DNA of 64,000 bases from Phytobacter palmae (GTDB lineage: Bacteria; Pseudomonadota; Gammaproteobacteria; Enterobacterales; Enterobacteriaceae): contig FONB01000001.1 in assembly GCA_900112785.1 (NCBI GenBank), positions 62,001-126,000 of the forward strand, written 5' to 3'. The translations under genes were made by a program, and so were the position numbers. Below the pieces are notes generated by a model. It searched no databases and was not told where the DNA came from. It saw nothing but the letters and a program-made list of their open reading frames with translations. Of this stretch, positions 1 through 8,390 are shown piece by piece (positions within the stretch are counted from its first letter, which is position 1; each line of letters opens with the position of its first letter).

Positions 1-1593
1 CAACCGCATCTGCACAAGATGCTTAATGAGCAACTGGCGCGAGCGTCTGCGGTACTGGCGGTGATGGATTACACCCAGCTTAAGTCGATCTCTGATGAAG
101 AGGTTCGCCACGCGATTTCCGCTGTTGGGCGCTCTGTCCCGCTGTATGCGCTGGTTAATAAATTCGATCAGAAAGACCGTAATAGCGATGACGAAGAGCA
201 GGTACGGGCGCTGATCGCCGGGACGTTAATGAAAGGGTATATCAATCCAACGCAGATTTTCCCCGTCTCTTCGATGTGGGGCTATCTGGCGAACCGCGCC
301 CGCCATGAAATCAAACAGCAGGGAAAATTACCCGACCCGGAAGAGCAGCGTTGGGTACAGGATTTTGCCGAAGCGGCGCTGGGAAGACGATGGCGAATGG
401 CCGACCTGGATGATGTTGAGCATATTCATCACGCCGCCGACCTGTTGTGGGAAGACTCGCTGTTTGAGCAGCCTATTCGCAAGTTGCTGCATGCTGCGCA
501 CGCCAACGCGTCGCTGTATGCGCTGCGTTCGGCGTCGCATAAGCTGCTTAATTACGCACAGAGCGCCCGGGAATATCTGGATTTCCGCTACCAGGGGCTG
601 ACGGTTGCGTTTGAGAACCTTGAGCACAACATCACACGCCTTGAAGAAGATATGACGCTACTGAAAAGTTGTCAGGAGCGCGTCAGCGATGAGATTGATC
701 ATGAGGTGGATGAAGCGCTGGCGGCGGCGGATATCTTCATTCATAGCCAGCAACTGGAAATTGTTGAAGCCATTAACGCCTGGTTTCGCGACGGCAAGAT
801 GATGGAGATGGCCAGCGAAAGTCAGGCCGACCTGCGTCTTGATTCAGGATTTTCGCCAGGCCAACTGGTGCTGGAAGATGAGGGACAGGCGCAGATTGTC
901 CTGAGCAAAATGCGCTCCTCCTGCGAAGCGATTTTTGTCACCGCGCAGGAGAAGATCAGTCGCGAACTGGCGATGCGTTTTGACCAACTGGAAAACACCC
1001 TGGCCCGCTCACTCAATGATGCGATGCGACCGATTGAGATGCGCATTAAAGAAGAGCTCAGCCATGCCGGTTTCCGGGCGCGTATCAGTTTCCCGGCCTT
1101 CCAGGCAAGCACGCTGAATTTTAATACCCGCCAGCTTTTTACCAATGCCATCGCGCCGGAAGATACCCCGGCAGGACAGGCGCCGCGTAGCGGAAGCGTA
1201 CGTGAAACGGTTTCGCGCTGGTTAAATAATCCGAGCTGGGGATGGGATGATTACGTGGTGACCCGGACACGCTATGTTATTGATGTGGCGTCATTGCATA
1301 ACAAGCTTATCCAGCATGTTGCTAATTTTTGTGAACAAATTCGTAAAGCTTTGGCCGCACAGGTCGATGTTTCTGTTACGGCGGGTATGGCTACGTTCTT
1401 TGCCGAGTTCTCACTCAGCCTGGCAGGGCTACAAGATAGTTTGCGTGACAGTCTGGCGATTCGTCAGCAAAACGAATCGTCAGTGTTAGCATTGCGGCAG
1501 CACCTGAAGCACTGCATCAAGACTGCAAACTGGATTCAGGAAGATGCACGTCTTTTACGCGATGATATACAAACACTATTCGCAGCAGAGTAA
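1..1593 (+). CDS. crfC: CrfC (YjdA) dynamin-like GTPase, 5'-truncated by window edge
   Basis: The reading frame is open from base 1, so this is the C-terminal ~530 residues of a longer protein; E. coli CrfC is about 742 residues. The P-loop lies outside the window, but the G4 motif NKFD is present near the start (residues 47-50 counted from the ATG at 19), followed by long helical, coiled-coil-rich stalk sequence typical of bacterial dynamins. In E. coli CrfC binds the DNA polymerase clamp and helps keep sister replication forks together. The stop is followed after 2 bp by yjcZ, so the two are probably co-transcribed. The ATG at 19 is internal, not the true start. Confidence 0.9.
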   Translation, partial: QPHLHKMLNEQLARASAVLAVMDYTQLKSISDEEVRHAISAVGRSVPLYALVNKFDQKDRNSDDEEQVRALIAGTLMKGYINPTQIFPVSSMWGYLANRARHEIKQQGKLPDPEEQRWVQDFAEAALGRRWRMADLDDVEHIHHAADLLWEDSLFEQPIRKLLHAAHANASLYALRSASHKLLNYAQSAREYLDFRYQGLTVAFENLEHNITRLEEDMTLLKSCQERVSDEIDHEVDEALAAADIFIHSQQLEIVEAINAWFRDGKMMEMASESQADLRLDSGFSPGQLVLEDEGQAQIVLSKMRSSCEAIFVTAQEKISRELAMRFDQLENTLARSLNDAMRPIEMRIKEELSHAGFRARISFPAFQASTLNFNTRQLFTNAIAPEDTPAGQAPRSGSVRETVSRWLNNPSWGWDDYVVTRTRYVIDVASLHNKLIQHVANFCEQIRKALAAQVDVSVTAGMATFFAEFSLSLAGLQDSLRDSLAIRQQNESSVLALRQHLKHCIKTANWIQEDARLLRDDIQTLFAAE

Positions 1594-1595
1594 TT

Positions 1596-2477
1596 ATGAA
1601 AAATCGACTACTGGAAGGGCCAGGGCGAACGCTTGAGTGCATTCATCCGAAGTTCATTGTGGATTTAGTGCAGGGTGCTGATGCGCCTCGCCAGAGTCAG
1701 ATTGTGCCCCAACAGCAGTTGTTTCGTGAAAGACTGACCCAGGAAGTGATGGCGCAAACCCAACTGCGTCCGTGGGCCATGTCCGGCGTATTAAATGAGA
1801 ATGACTCGTTACGTCTGGGGCTGGCGGAAAAGCTCGCCAGTATGCTCGATCCCGGCCATCTCGCGCTAACGCGTATCACCCAGCGCCTGGTCGCACTGCA
1901 GCAGGCGGAGCAGCGTCGTTCCGCGGCCAATACGGCGGGTAATCAACAGCAATACGATGAATTAATTGAGCATTTTAGCCAGCGAGCAAACTGGAAAGAG
2001 AAAGCGCTCGGCCAGCGTGGCTTAACGGTACAGGCGGGAAATCACAGCGAGCAAATTTTTACCCGCTGGCGGGCCGGGAATTACAACGGCTGGTCGATGG
2101 CGGGCCGCTGCTATGTCGCGCTGGAAGAGTTGCGCTGGGGCGCTTTTGGCGATGCCTGTCGCCTGGCGAGTAGCGAGGTGGCTTCTATGCTGAAAGATAA
2201 CCTGCGCGCGATGGCTTCCGATTTTCTGGCGCAGGGTATTAATGCTGCGCCTGCCACCCGTCATTTTTATCACCAGTGGCTGACAACACCGGCGACACCG
2301 GGCCTGATGGATTATAAAGATCTGTTGGGCTGGCTTGGCGACTGGTGCGATGCGGAGCGTCACCCCATTTGCTGGTCGGTGACCCAAAGCTGGCAGACGG
2401 TAGCGTTAGGAATGCCAAGACTATGTTCGGCGTCGCGCTTAGCCAGTGCCATGGTGGATGAGATTTTCGGTGATTAA
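1596..2477 (+). CDS. yjcZ: YjcZ family protein, partner gene of crfC
   Basis: A 293-residue protein matching the length of E. coli YjcZ (about 292) and sitting 2 bp after crfC as in E. coli. It has no signal peptide and no membrane segments. The sequence is rich in Gln, Ala and Arg in its first half (LVALQQAEQRRSAANTAGNQ), suggesting helices. The biochemical function is unknown; the tight coupling to crfC suggests a role with the dynamin-like GTPase, which is inference only. An imperfect hairpin (CCTGCAATTA/TAATTGCAGG, about 2487-2523) and a strong terminator follow. Confidence 0.85.
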   Translation: MKNRLLEGPGRTLECIHPKFIVDLVQGADAPRQSQIVPQQQLFRERLTQEVMAQTQLRPWAMSGVLNENDSLRLGLAEKLASMLDPGHLALTRITQRLVALQQAEQRRSAANTAGNQQQYDELIEHFSQRANWKEKALGQRGLTVQAGNHSEQIFTRWRAGNYNGWSMAGRCYVALEELRWGAFGDACRLASSEVASMLKDNLRAMASDFLAQGINAAPATRHFYHQWLTTPATPGLMDYKDLLGWLGDWCDAERHPICWSVTQSWQTVALGMPRLCSASRLASAMVDEIFGD

Positions 2478-2546
2478 AAAGATGTGCCCTGCAATTAACC
2501 AATGTTGATGGCTAATTGCAGGACATAGCTACAAACAGGTAAAGAG

Positions 2547-2580
2547 AAGCCCCCGGCGTATAACGTCGGGGGCTTTTTTT
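2547..2580. terminator. Bidirectional terminator between yjcZ and the KdgT-type permease
   Basis: GC-rich stem AAGCCCCCGGC / GTCGGGGGCTT followed by seven T on the + strand. The opposite strand ends the convergent permease gene, so the hairpin can serve both. Confidence 0.85.
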
Positions 2581-3577
2581 AATGATTGAGCGAGGCGGCG
2601 GGTTTGTCTACCGCTTTTGTCACCTCAGGAACTTCGCCAAACCGTCTGGCGTAGAGTGCGGTGATGATGGGTACCAGAATCGCCGTCACAATCACGCTCG
2701 CTGCCACCAGCGCCGTTGCGGAGGCGGCTACCGGTTCAAACGCCGGGTTGATTTGGGCAATGATTACCGGGTTTGCTACCGCTGCCCCTGCCGCAGAAGA
2801 GGCGGCGACACCTGCCGTACCATTACCACCGCCAATGACTTTGTCGGCAATAATCAGCGGGATACCTGTGATGATGATAACCGCGATACCCAGTACGATG
2901 CCCAGCAGACCGGTATCAAGGATGACTTTCAGGTTGATGGTATTACCCAGCGCGAAGCCGAAGAACGGGATCAGTACCGGTGTGGCTTTACTGAAGAACG
3001 CACGCAGGTCGTGGTCGAGGTTGCCCAGCGCAAAGCCAATCAGAAACGGCAGTACAGCCCCGATAAAGTGGTGAGGCTCGAAGGATGCCAGGCCCGCAGA
3101 TCCCAGAATGACCATGGTCATCAGTGGGCCGGATTCCAGCGACATCAACACGAATGCGCCAGATTCTTCTTTCGTGCCGTACTGGTTCATCAGGCTGGCA
3201 TACAGGCCGCCGTTGGTCATATCCATCGCCGAAACGATAGCCAGGACAGAGATCCCGGCGAAGAAACCGGTCTGAATCCCACCTTCCGGAATAAACGTGG
3301 CGGCGATCATCGCCACAACCCAGGCAACGGCGATTTTTGTCAGTACCAGAGTACCTGATTTACGTAAGACAGTGCCGGTGGCGCGTAAATCAATTGATGC
3401 GCCGATACAGAAGAACCAAACGGCGAGAATAGGTACCGTACCCGTGATCATGCCTTTGGTAAAAGAGCCGAAATAAGCGCCTGTATTGGGTGCCAGCGTA
3501 TTTAAAATTGCCCCGAGCAGCAAAGGTATTAACATCATCCCACCGGGGATGCGTTCAATGGTGGATTTGATTTTCAT
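2579..3577 (-). CDS. 2-keto-3-deoxygluconate permease family transporter (KdgT-like)
   Basis: A 332-residue, strongly hydrophobic protein with about ten membrane segments. It shares long stretches with E. coli KdgT (IPGGMML near residue 10, [48 protein letters not shown]), the family that imports 2-keto-3-deoxygluconate with protons. The ATG at 3577 has GAGG 7 bp upstream. It is not a K-12 neighbour of yjcZ/proP, so this is an accessory copy or a paralogue of kdgT. No sugar-acid catabolic genes or regulator lie beside it, so the substrate is not fixed by context; another sugar acid is possible. Confidence 0.85.
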   Translation of the reverse strand: MKIKSTIERIPGGMMLIPLLLGAILNTLAPNTGAYFGSFTKGMITGTVPILAVWFFCIGASIDLRATGTVLRKSGTLVLTKIAVAWVVAMIAATFIPEGGIQTGFFAGISVLAIVSAMDMTNGGLYASLMNQYGTKEESGAFVLMSLESGPLMTMVILGSAGLASFEPHHFIGAVLPFLIGFALGNLDHDLRAFFSKATPVLIPFFGFALGNTINLKVILDTGLLGIVLGIAVIIITGIPLIIADKVIGGGNGTAGVAASSAAGAAVANPVIIAQINPAFEPVAASATALVAASVIVTAILVPIITALYARRFGEVPEVTKAVDKPAASLNH

Positions 3578-4259
3578 TATGAATCCTCATATCTCATCAT
3601 GTGCTATGAACGAGAAAGTAAAAACTTGATATTCAAGAAGTTAAACGCTCATGGTTCGACTTTGTTCAATACCCGGCGCTGTTAATCCTTTCCTGGAAGC
3701 ACCGTCGCTATCCTTATCTGTTTTGTGTCTGGGCGTATGATGCGATCATTGGAATAATGATTCAATGAAAATAAAACAGTGTTTTAGTTATCTTCATCAC
3801 ATATTCTGTGTAAAGATTTATATGTGAACAATTAAATAACTTTGCGTTACATACTTTCTGTAAAAAGGTGAATGGATACAGCTAGCAGAATAATAATCAC
3901 GGGGGTTATGGCGTATGTTTATGAATAAGACTGCGGACATTCTATAAGCTAAAAACGCATTTTCTCGTTAAGTAAAACGCAGTTTCGGAGAAAAGCGATG
4001 CGGATTGCTAAAATTGTGTTTGTCATCACACGGTAATTTTGTGTGAAGTTGATCACGTTTTTAAACCCTGTTAGGGTAAAAGGCGGTTAAACAAAGCCCT
4101 GCCAGGCGTCAACAGGTTCGGTTGTACAGGCTGTAACCAGCCAGTGTAAGTAAACCTGCTACGCTTGAACAAGGTAAGTCGGTATGTACGGCTTAATACG
4201 CGCAAGCCTGCTTTGGCTATCTATTGCGCGGTTCAGGGCGAAAGTCAAAAGAGGACATC
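3578..4259 (+). promoter_or_regulatory. Long proP upstream regulatory region
   Basis: A 682-bp stretch with no convincing gene. The first ~350 bp are AT-rich and would carry the divergent permease promoter. The last ~230 bp resemble the E. coli proP control region, with a CRP site (annotated separately), a P1 -10-like TAGGGT at 4072-4077 and about 180 bp of leader before proP. In E. coli P1 responds to osmolarity and P2 is driven by sigma S with Fis; I cannot place P2 with confidence here. Confidence 0.55.
4042..4057 (+). promoter_or_regulatory. CRP site upstream of proP P1
   Basis: TGTGA-AGTTGA-TCACG, one mismatch from the TGTGA-N6-TCACA consensus, about 15 bp before the P1 -10-like TAGGGT. 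The same arrangement represses proP P1 in E. coli until osmotic stress. Confidence 0.75.
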
Positions 4260-5762
4260 ATGTTAAAAAGGAAGAAAGTTAAACCTATTACACTGCGCGA
4301 TGTAACCATCATTGATGACGGTAAGTTGCGAAAAGCGATAACTGCCGCTTCGCTCGGTAACGCGATGGAATGGTTTGATTTTGGCGTATATGGCTTCGTG
4401 GCTTACGCGCTGGGTAAAGTGTTTTTTCCAGATGCCGATCCTGGCGTGCAGATGATTGCCGCACTGGCAACTTTCTCCGTCCCGTTTCTTATTCGCCCGC
4501 TGGGTGGTTTGTTTTTCGGGATGCTTGGCGATAAATATGGACGGCAGAAAATCCTCGCTATCACCATAGTGATTATGTCCGTCAGCACATTCTGTATTGG
4601 GCTTATTCCCTCGTATGCCTCTATTGGTATTTGGGCGCCTGTCCTGCTCTTGCTGTGTAAAATGGCACAAGGGTTCTCTGTGGGTGGAGAATACACTGGC
4701 GCATCAATTTTTGTAGCGGAATACTCCCCGGACCGTCGACGCGGCTTTCTCGGCAGCTGGCTTGATTTTGGGTCTATTGCGGGCTTCGTTATCGGTGCGG
4801 GTGTTGTCGTGCTGATATCTACGGTCGTTGGTGAAGAAAATTTCCTCAGTTGGGGCTGGCGTATTCCCTTCTTTCTGGCATTGCCACTGGGGATAATTGG
4901 TCTTTATTTACGTCATGCGCTGGAAGAGACCCCTGCGTTTCAACAGCATGTGGATAAACTGGAGCAGGGCGATCGCGAAGGGCTACAAAACGGTCCGAAA
5001 GTCTCTTTCAAAGAGATTGCGACAAAGCACTGGCGTAGTTTGCTGATCTGTATCGGTATGGTCATTGCGACCAACGTGACCTATTACATGTTGCTGACGT
5101 ACATGCCGAGCTATCTCTCGCATAACCTGAACTATTCAGAAGACCATGGCGTGCTGATTATTATCGCGATTATGGTCGGTATGCTGTTTGTGCAGCCTGT
5201 CATGGGCTTACTCAGCGACCGTTTTGGCCGCCGTCCGTTTGTTATTCTGGGCAGTGTGGCGCTGTTTGTGCTGTCTATCCCGGCGTTTATCTTGATCAAC
5301 AGCAACGTGACGGGGCTGATTTTCGCGGGGCTGCTGATGCTGGCCGTGATCCTCAACTGTTTCATTGGCGTGATGGCATCGACCTTGCCGGCGATGTTCC
5401 CGACCCATATTCGTTATAGTGCACTCGCCAGCGCATTTAACATTTCGGTACTGATTGCGGGTCTGACCCCGACGCTGGCCGCCTGGTTGGTGGAAAGTAC
5501 TCAGAACCTGATGATGCCAGCTTATTATCTGATGGTGGTTGCGATAATTGGCCTGATTACAGGTATTACGATGAAGGAGACGGCGAACCGTCCATTAAAA
5601 GGTGCGACGCCTGCGGCTTCCGATATTCAGGAGGCGAAAGAAATTCTGCGCGAGCATCACGATAATATCGAACAGAAAATCGAAGATATTGATGCGGAAA
5701 TTGCTGAACTACAGGCGAAACGCTCACGCCTTGTCGATCAGCACCCACGGATTAACGAGTAA
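4260..5762 (+). CDS. proP: ProP osmoprotectant/proton symporter
   Basis: A 500-residue member of the metabolite:H+ symporter branch of the major facilitator superfamily; it imports proline, glycine betaine and related compatible solutes during osmotic stress. Twelve membrane segments are visible, with the MFS loop motif GDKYGRQK after TM2 and its repeat SDRFGRRP in the second half. The C-terminal tail (about residues 455-495, heptads around DNIEQKIEDIDAEIAEL) is the antiparallel coiled coil that sets the osmotic activation threshold in E. coli ProP. The ATG at 4260 follows GAGG and gives the same length as E. coli ProP. basSR and eptA, which follow proP in E. coli, are absent here. Confidence 0.97.
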   Translation: MLKRKKVKPITLRDVTIIDDGKLRKAITAASLGNAMEWFDFGVYGFVAYALGKVFFPDADPGVQMIAALATFSVPFLIRPLGGLFFGMLGDKYGRQKILAITIVIMSVSTFCIGLIPSYASIGIWAPVLLLLCKMAQGFSVGGEYTGASIFVAEYSPDRRRGFLGSWLDFGSIAGFVIGAGVVVLISTVVGEENFLSWGWRIPFFLALPLGIIGLYLRHALEETPAFQQHVDKLEQGDREGLQNGPKVSFKEIATKHWRSLLICIGMVIATNVTYYMLLTYMPSYLSHNLNYSEDHGVLIIIAIMVGMLFVQPVMGLLSDRFGRRPFVILGSVALFVLSIPAFILINSNVTGLIFAGLLMLAVILNCFIGVMASTLPAMFPTHIRYSALASAFNISVLIAGLTPTLAAWLVESTQNLMMPAYYLMVVAIIGLITGITMKETANRPLKGATPAASDIQEAKEILREHHDNIEQKIEDIDAEIAELQAKRSRLVDQHPRINE

Positions 5763-5765
5763 CAG

Positions 5766-5796
5766 ATACAGCCCGGTCGCGTACCGGGCTTTTTGT
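5766..5796. terminator. Terminator after proP, shared with the convergent NicO gene
   Basis: Stem AGCCCGGT / ACCGGGCT with a short GCGT-type loop, followed by a T run on the + strand. Confidence 0.75.
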
Positions 5797-5797
5797 A

Positions 5798-6754
5798 TCA
5801 GCAACCCGCCGCAATATAATCACCGCCAGGGCTGACCGGAACGACTGTCAGGAACAACACCACGGCAAACAGAATCAGCGCCAGGCCTCCGGCAATGTTC
5901 AGCGCTGGCAGCAGCCATGGCATGTTGCCGCACTCCTGACCGAAAAAGGCGGCAGTTCGGTTACGGGCATAGCGCACTGCCAGCGACAGCCCCATAATCG
6001 ACAAAGCGGTACCGAAGGCCATGGTCATGACTGCCGCGATCCCCCAGCTCACAATGCCCAGCGCGTTTGAAAAGAGCAAAATCATGATTGCGCCACTACA
6101 GGGCCGTGCGCCAATGGCGAGTATGACGCCCAGCCGCGTTTTCCAGTCGCCTTGCATACTGATTCCCACGCCGTGATTCCCGCAGCCGCAGCCGTTATCA
6201 TGCGTATGATGCAGAGACCTTATGGCAGTGATTTTCATTCTCTGCGGTTTGATGTTTTTTATCGCTTTGACGATTAGCCAGACGCCAAACCCGCCAATCA
6301 TGACTGCGCTGATTTTCTCGACATACCAGCGGCTCTCACTGAGATCGCCGGCTGCGAGGTTAAAACCTACTGCGAGGATAAAGACAAAAAGGATCGCACT
6401 CACGCCCTGCATCAGACTGCCAAGAAAAGGGACGACGCGCGCGGCGGTTTGGCTCTCCTGGTTGGTACTGAGGTAGGTTGTGACGATAAACTTTCCGTGG
6501 CCTGGTCCAACCGCATGTAACACGCCATAAAAGAACGAACCGGTCAGCAGCCACATTCCCCCGGCATACTGATGGTTATTCAGTTGCAGCAGATACATCA
6601 CCAGATAGCGGTGCAGCGTGATCTGGGCTGCCAGACACCACTGGATAAAGGCGTTCCAGTGTGTTTGCAGAGCAAATGCTGCGGCCAGCAACAGCATCAC
6701 TGCCACGATGGCGCCAGGCAGACGCCATTGACGGATAAGCGTTTGGGTTGTCAT
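5798..6754 (-). CDS. NicO/ZevB-type divalent metal exporter
   Basis: About 318 residues with six or more membrane segments. It has the family motifs HAVGPGHGKF in the second membrane segment and GARPCSGAI in the second half, which carry the metal-coordinating residues of the NicO (nickel/cobalt, RcnA/ZevB/UreH-like) family. The loop between the halves, SLHHTHDNGCGCGNHG, is rich in His and Cys and probably binds metal. ZevB-type proteins usually have a DUF1007 (ZevA) partner next door; none is seen here. The ATG at 6754 fits the first membrane segment but has a weak ribosome site; a GTG at 6802 with GGAG upstream is an alternative. The metal is not known (Ni, Co, Zn or Fe). Confidence 0.8.
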   Translation of the reverse strand: MTTQTLIRQWRLPGAIVAVMLLLAAAFALQTHWNAFIQWCLAAQITLHRYLVMYLLQLNNHQYAGGMWLLTGSFFYGVLHAVGPGHGKFIVTTYLSTNQESQTAARVVPFLGSLMQGVSAILFVFILAVGFNLAAGDLSESRWYVEKISAVMIGGFGVWLIVKAIKNIKPQRMKITAIRSLHHTHDNGCGCGNHGVGISMQGDWKTRLGVILAIGARPCSGAIMILLFSNALGIVSWGIAAVMTMAFGTALSIMGLSLAVRYARNRTAAFFGQECGNMPWLLPALNIAGGLALILFAVVLFLTVVPVSPGGDYIAAGC

Positions 6755-6975
6755 AAGCTTTAGAGGGATGGTTAAAGCATGACCGCAGTATAGGTGCTGC
6801 ACAGGGGGAGCTCCAGCAAGGGGGAGGGGATGATCGTTACCAGACGTAAGTGCGGGATAAAAAAGTCTTTCGGCCCTTTTGAGCGAGAGCGCTGGCCGAA
6901 GGGCAACCGCTCAGGTAAGCGCAGTGCACCCGGGATTCCCGCTCGCGGTGCAGGCGTCTTATCCGGGCTATGAAA

Positions 6976-7102
6976 CTGGCCCCGAAGGGGTGAGCCGCTC
7001 GCGGCGAATAATCGAACGACGTTCGATGAAGAGTCCGGACGCAGAAAAGCAAAAACCCAGCCACAGGCTGGGTTCTCTGAATAAGTGGTGCCCGGACTCG
7101 GA
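6976..7102 (-). repeat. Duplicated pheU 3' end plus terminator, distal copy
   Basis: A 127-bp direct repeat of 7139-7265, by eye without mismatches, offset by 163 bp. It holds the last 17 bases of tRNA-Phe (7086-7102), the pheU terminator hairpin (about 7042-7077) and about 60 bp beyond. The tRNA fragment has no anticodon arm and cannot be functional. The rest of the 6755-7248 gap holds short GC-rich and REP-like sequence but no convincing gene. Confidence 0.95.
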
Positions 7103-7138
7103 CTAACGCCGAAGGCGTTGAACAGCGCGCTTGTCGCG

Positions 7139-7265
7139 CTGGCCCCGAAGGGGTGAGCCGCTCGCGGCGAATAATCGAACGACGTTCGATGAAGAGTCCG
7201 GACGCAGAAAAGCAAAAACCCAGCCACAGGCTGGGTTCTCTGAATAAGTGGTGCCCGGACTCGGA
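7139..7265 (-). repeat. Duplicated pheU 3' end plus terminator, copy attached to the intact tRNA
   Basis: Partner of the repeat at 6976-7102. The end at 7265 falls 17 bases inside the 3' end of the intact tRNA-Phe gene. The 36 bp between the copies have no counterpart outside. Confidence 0.95.
7208..7240 (-). terminator. pheU terminator
   Basis: Read on the - strand: stem AACCCAGCC / GGCTGGGTT with loop TGT, followed by TTTGCTTTT, about 10 bp after the tRNA 3' end. An identical second copy lies at about 7045-7077. Confidence 0.85.
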
Positions 7266-7324
7266 ATCGAACCAAGGACACGGGGATTTTCAATCCCCTG
7301 CTCTACCGACTGAGCTATCCGGGC
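7249..7324 (-). tRNA. pheU: tRNA-Phe (anticodon GAA)
   Basis: A 76-nt gene with encoded CCA (TGG at 7249-7251 on the + strand). The acceptor stem GCCCGGA pairs with TCCGGGC, the D-arm reads GCTCAGTCGGTAGAGC, the anticodon loop is TTGAAAA with GAA, and the T-arm is intact (GGTTCGATTCC). It is next to yjdC as in E. coli pheU. It has a consensus promoter and a terminator of its own. tRNA-Phe genes are common integration targets, which is relevant to the repeat just downstream. Confidence 0.97.
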
Positions 7325-7334
7325 AACGGGGCGC

Positions 7335-7363
7335 ATTAAACCCTAATCCCCGTAATGCGTCAA
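7335..7363 (-). promoter_or_regulatory. pheU promoter
   Basis: On the - strand: TTGACG (7363-7358), 17-bp spacer, TTTAAT (7340-7335), then a GC-rich GCGCCCC discriminator typical of stringently controlled stable RNA promoters, about 10 bp before the tRNA 5' end. Confidence 0.8.
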
Positions 7364-7438
7364 CTCTATTTCAAAAAATGCTGTTCAGTTGCTCAAGTTT
7401 GCGGCAGTCTGAGTGATTCTGCGCCACAAAATGGCGTA

Positions 7439-7456
7439 TTGCACAAATCTTCCAGA
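7439..7456 (+). repeat. 18-bp putative operator, copy upstream of the AraC-type gene
   Basis: TTGCACAAATCTTCCAGA, starting 68 bp before the AraC-type start codon. The identical 18 bp recur at 8319-8336, 72 bp before the exporter start. See findings. Confidence 0.7.
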
Positions 7457-7506
7457 TTTTTTCCGCTCGGGGGAGTAATGCTGTTCCCGGGGATTTCGGA
7501 GGCAAT

Positions 7507-8352
7507 ATGGCTAATGACTGGCTGGAACTGCGCCAACATGCGGATACCGGCATCGAAACAATTCGCGCCCACTTTGAAGGCCATGCGTATGATCCGCACT
7601 GGCACGATAGCTATCTGGTGGGTATCACCCTCAGTGGTACGCAGGAATTTCATTGCCGTCGTGAACGTCATCGCAGTACGCCGGGAGATGCTTTCTTGCT
7701 TGAGCCTGGGGAAATTCACGATGGTGATGCACCGGTTGAAGGCGGCTTCACCTACCTGACCTTCTACCTTGATGAAGTGTGGCTGAGTTCCACCCTCCGT
7801 GGATTGTACGAGTCCGTACCCGACAGTTATTCGCTGCATTTTTCCCGCACGATGGCGCGCGAGCCACAGCTTGCTGGCGCCATCGCCCGGACCTTTCATG
7901 CACTGCACAGTGAAGAGATGCGCATTGTGCAGCAAAGCACCATGGATGATCTGCTCGGGCAGCTTACCCGGCACAGCCAGTGGCGTAAGCGCCTGCCATC
8001 ACATCTGCAAAGCGCGGCGGTGGCTCATCGCGCACGGGATTATTTGCATGCCCATATGGGTGATAACATCGGCCTGTCCGATCTGGCCCGTGAAACGGGC
8101 ACCGATCGTTTTACCCTGACCCGTTGTTTTAAGCGTGAATTTCATCTCTCCCCCCATGCCTGGCTTATTCAATTGCGTCTGGCCAATGCCCGAAGCATGC
8201 TGGCGCGCGGCGAACAACCGGCGAGCGTGGCGGCTGCGCTGGGATTTGCCGATCAAAGCCATCTGGGGCGCTGGTTCCAGCGTGCATATCGGCTATCGCC
8301 AGCCCATTACCGGAAACTTTGCACAAATCTTCCAGACGACATCACTAAATAA
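7507..8352 (+). CDS. AraC-family transcriptional regulator
   Basis: A 281-residue regulator. Residues ~15-90 form an AraC-type cupin (HWHDSYLVGITLSGTQEF, then LLEPGEIHDG), the usual effector pocket. The last ~100 residues form the two-helix-turn-helix AraC DNA-binding domain (LSDLARETGTDRFTLTRCFK, then VAAALGFADQSHLGRWFQR). The ATG has GGAGG 4 bp upstream. The LysE-type exporter follows 38 bp later on the same strand, a common pairing in which the regulator senses the exported compound. The coding end contains an exact copy of an 18-bp sequence also found upstream of this gene, so it probably controls both genes. The effector is unknown, and no E. coli K-12 counterpart lies at this locus. Confidence 0.9.
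   Translation: MANDWLELRQHADTGIETIRAHFEGHAYDPHWHDSYLVGITLSGTQEFHCRRERHRSTPGDAFLLEPGEIHDGDAPVEGGFTYLTFYLDEVWLSSTLRGLYESVPDSYSLHFSRTMAREPQLAGAIARTFHALHSEEMRIVQQSTMDDLLGQLTRHSQWRKRLPSHLQSAAVAHRARDYLHAHMGDNIGLSDLARETGTDRFTLTRCFKREFHLSPHAWLIQLRLANARSMLARGEQPASVAAALGFADQSHLGRWFQRAYRLSPAHYRKLCTNLPDDITK
8319..8336 (+). repeat. 18-bp putative operator, copy inside the AraC-type coding end
   Basis: Exact copy of 7439-7456, located in the last ~11 codons of the AraC-type gene and 72 bp upstream of the exporter GTG. Confidence 0.7.
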
Positions 8353-8390
8353 CGCCAAAGTCACAGGACGGAGAATAAGGAGTCCCGCCT

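Noticed and set aside
6772..7293. Open frame on the - strand across the NicO-pheU gap
   Set aside because: It is built from the 127-bp repeats and part of the tRNA gene, and its protein is low-complexity and repeated; no ribosome site or family resemblance.
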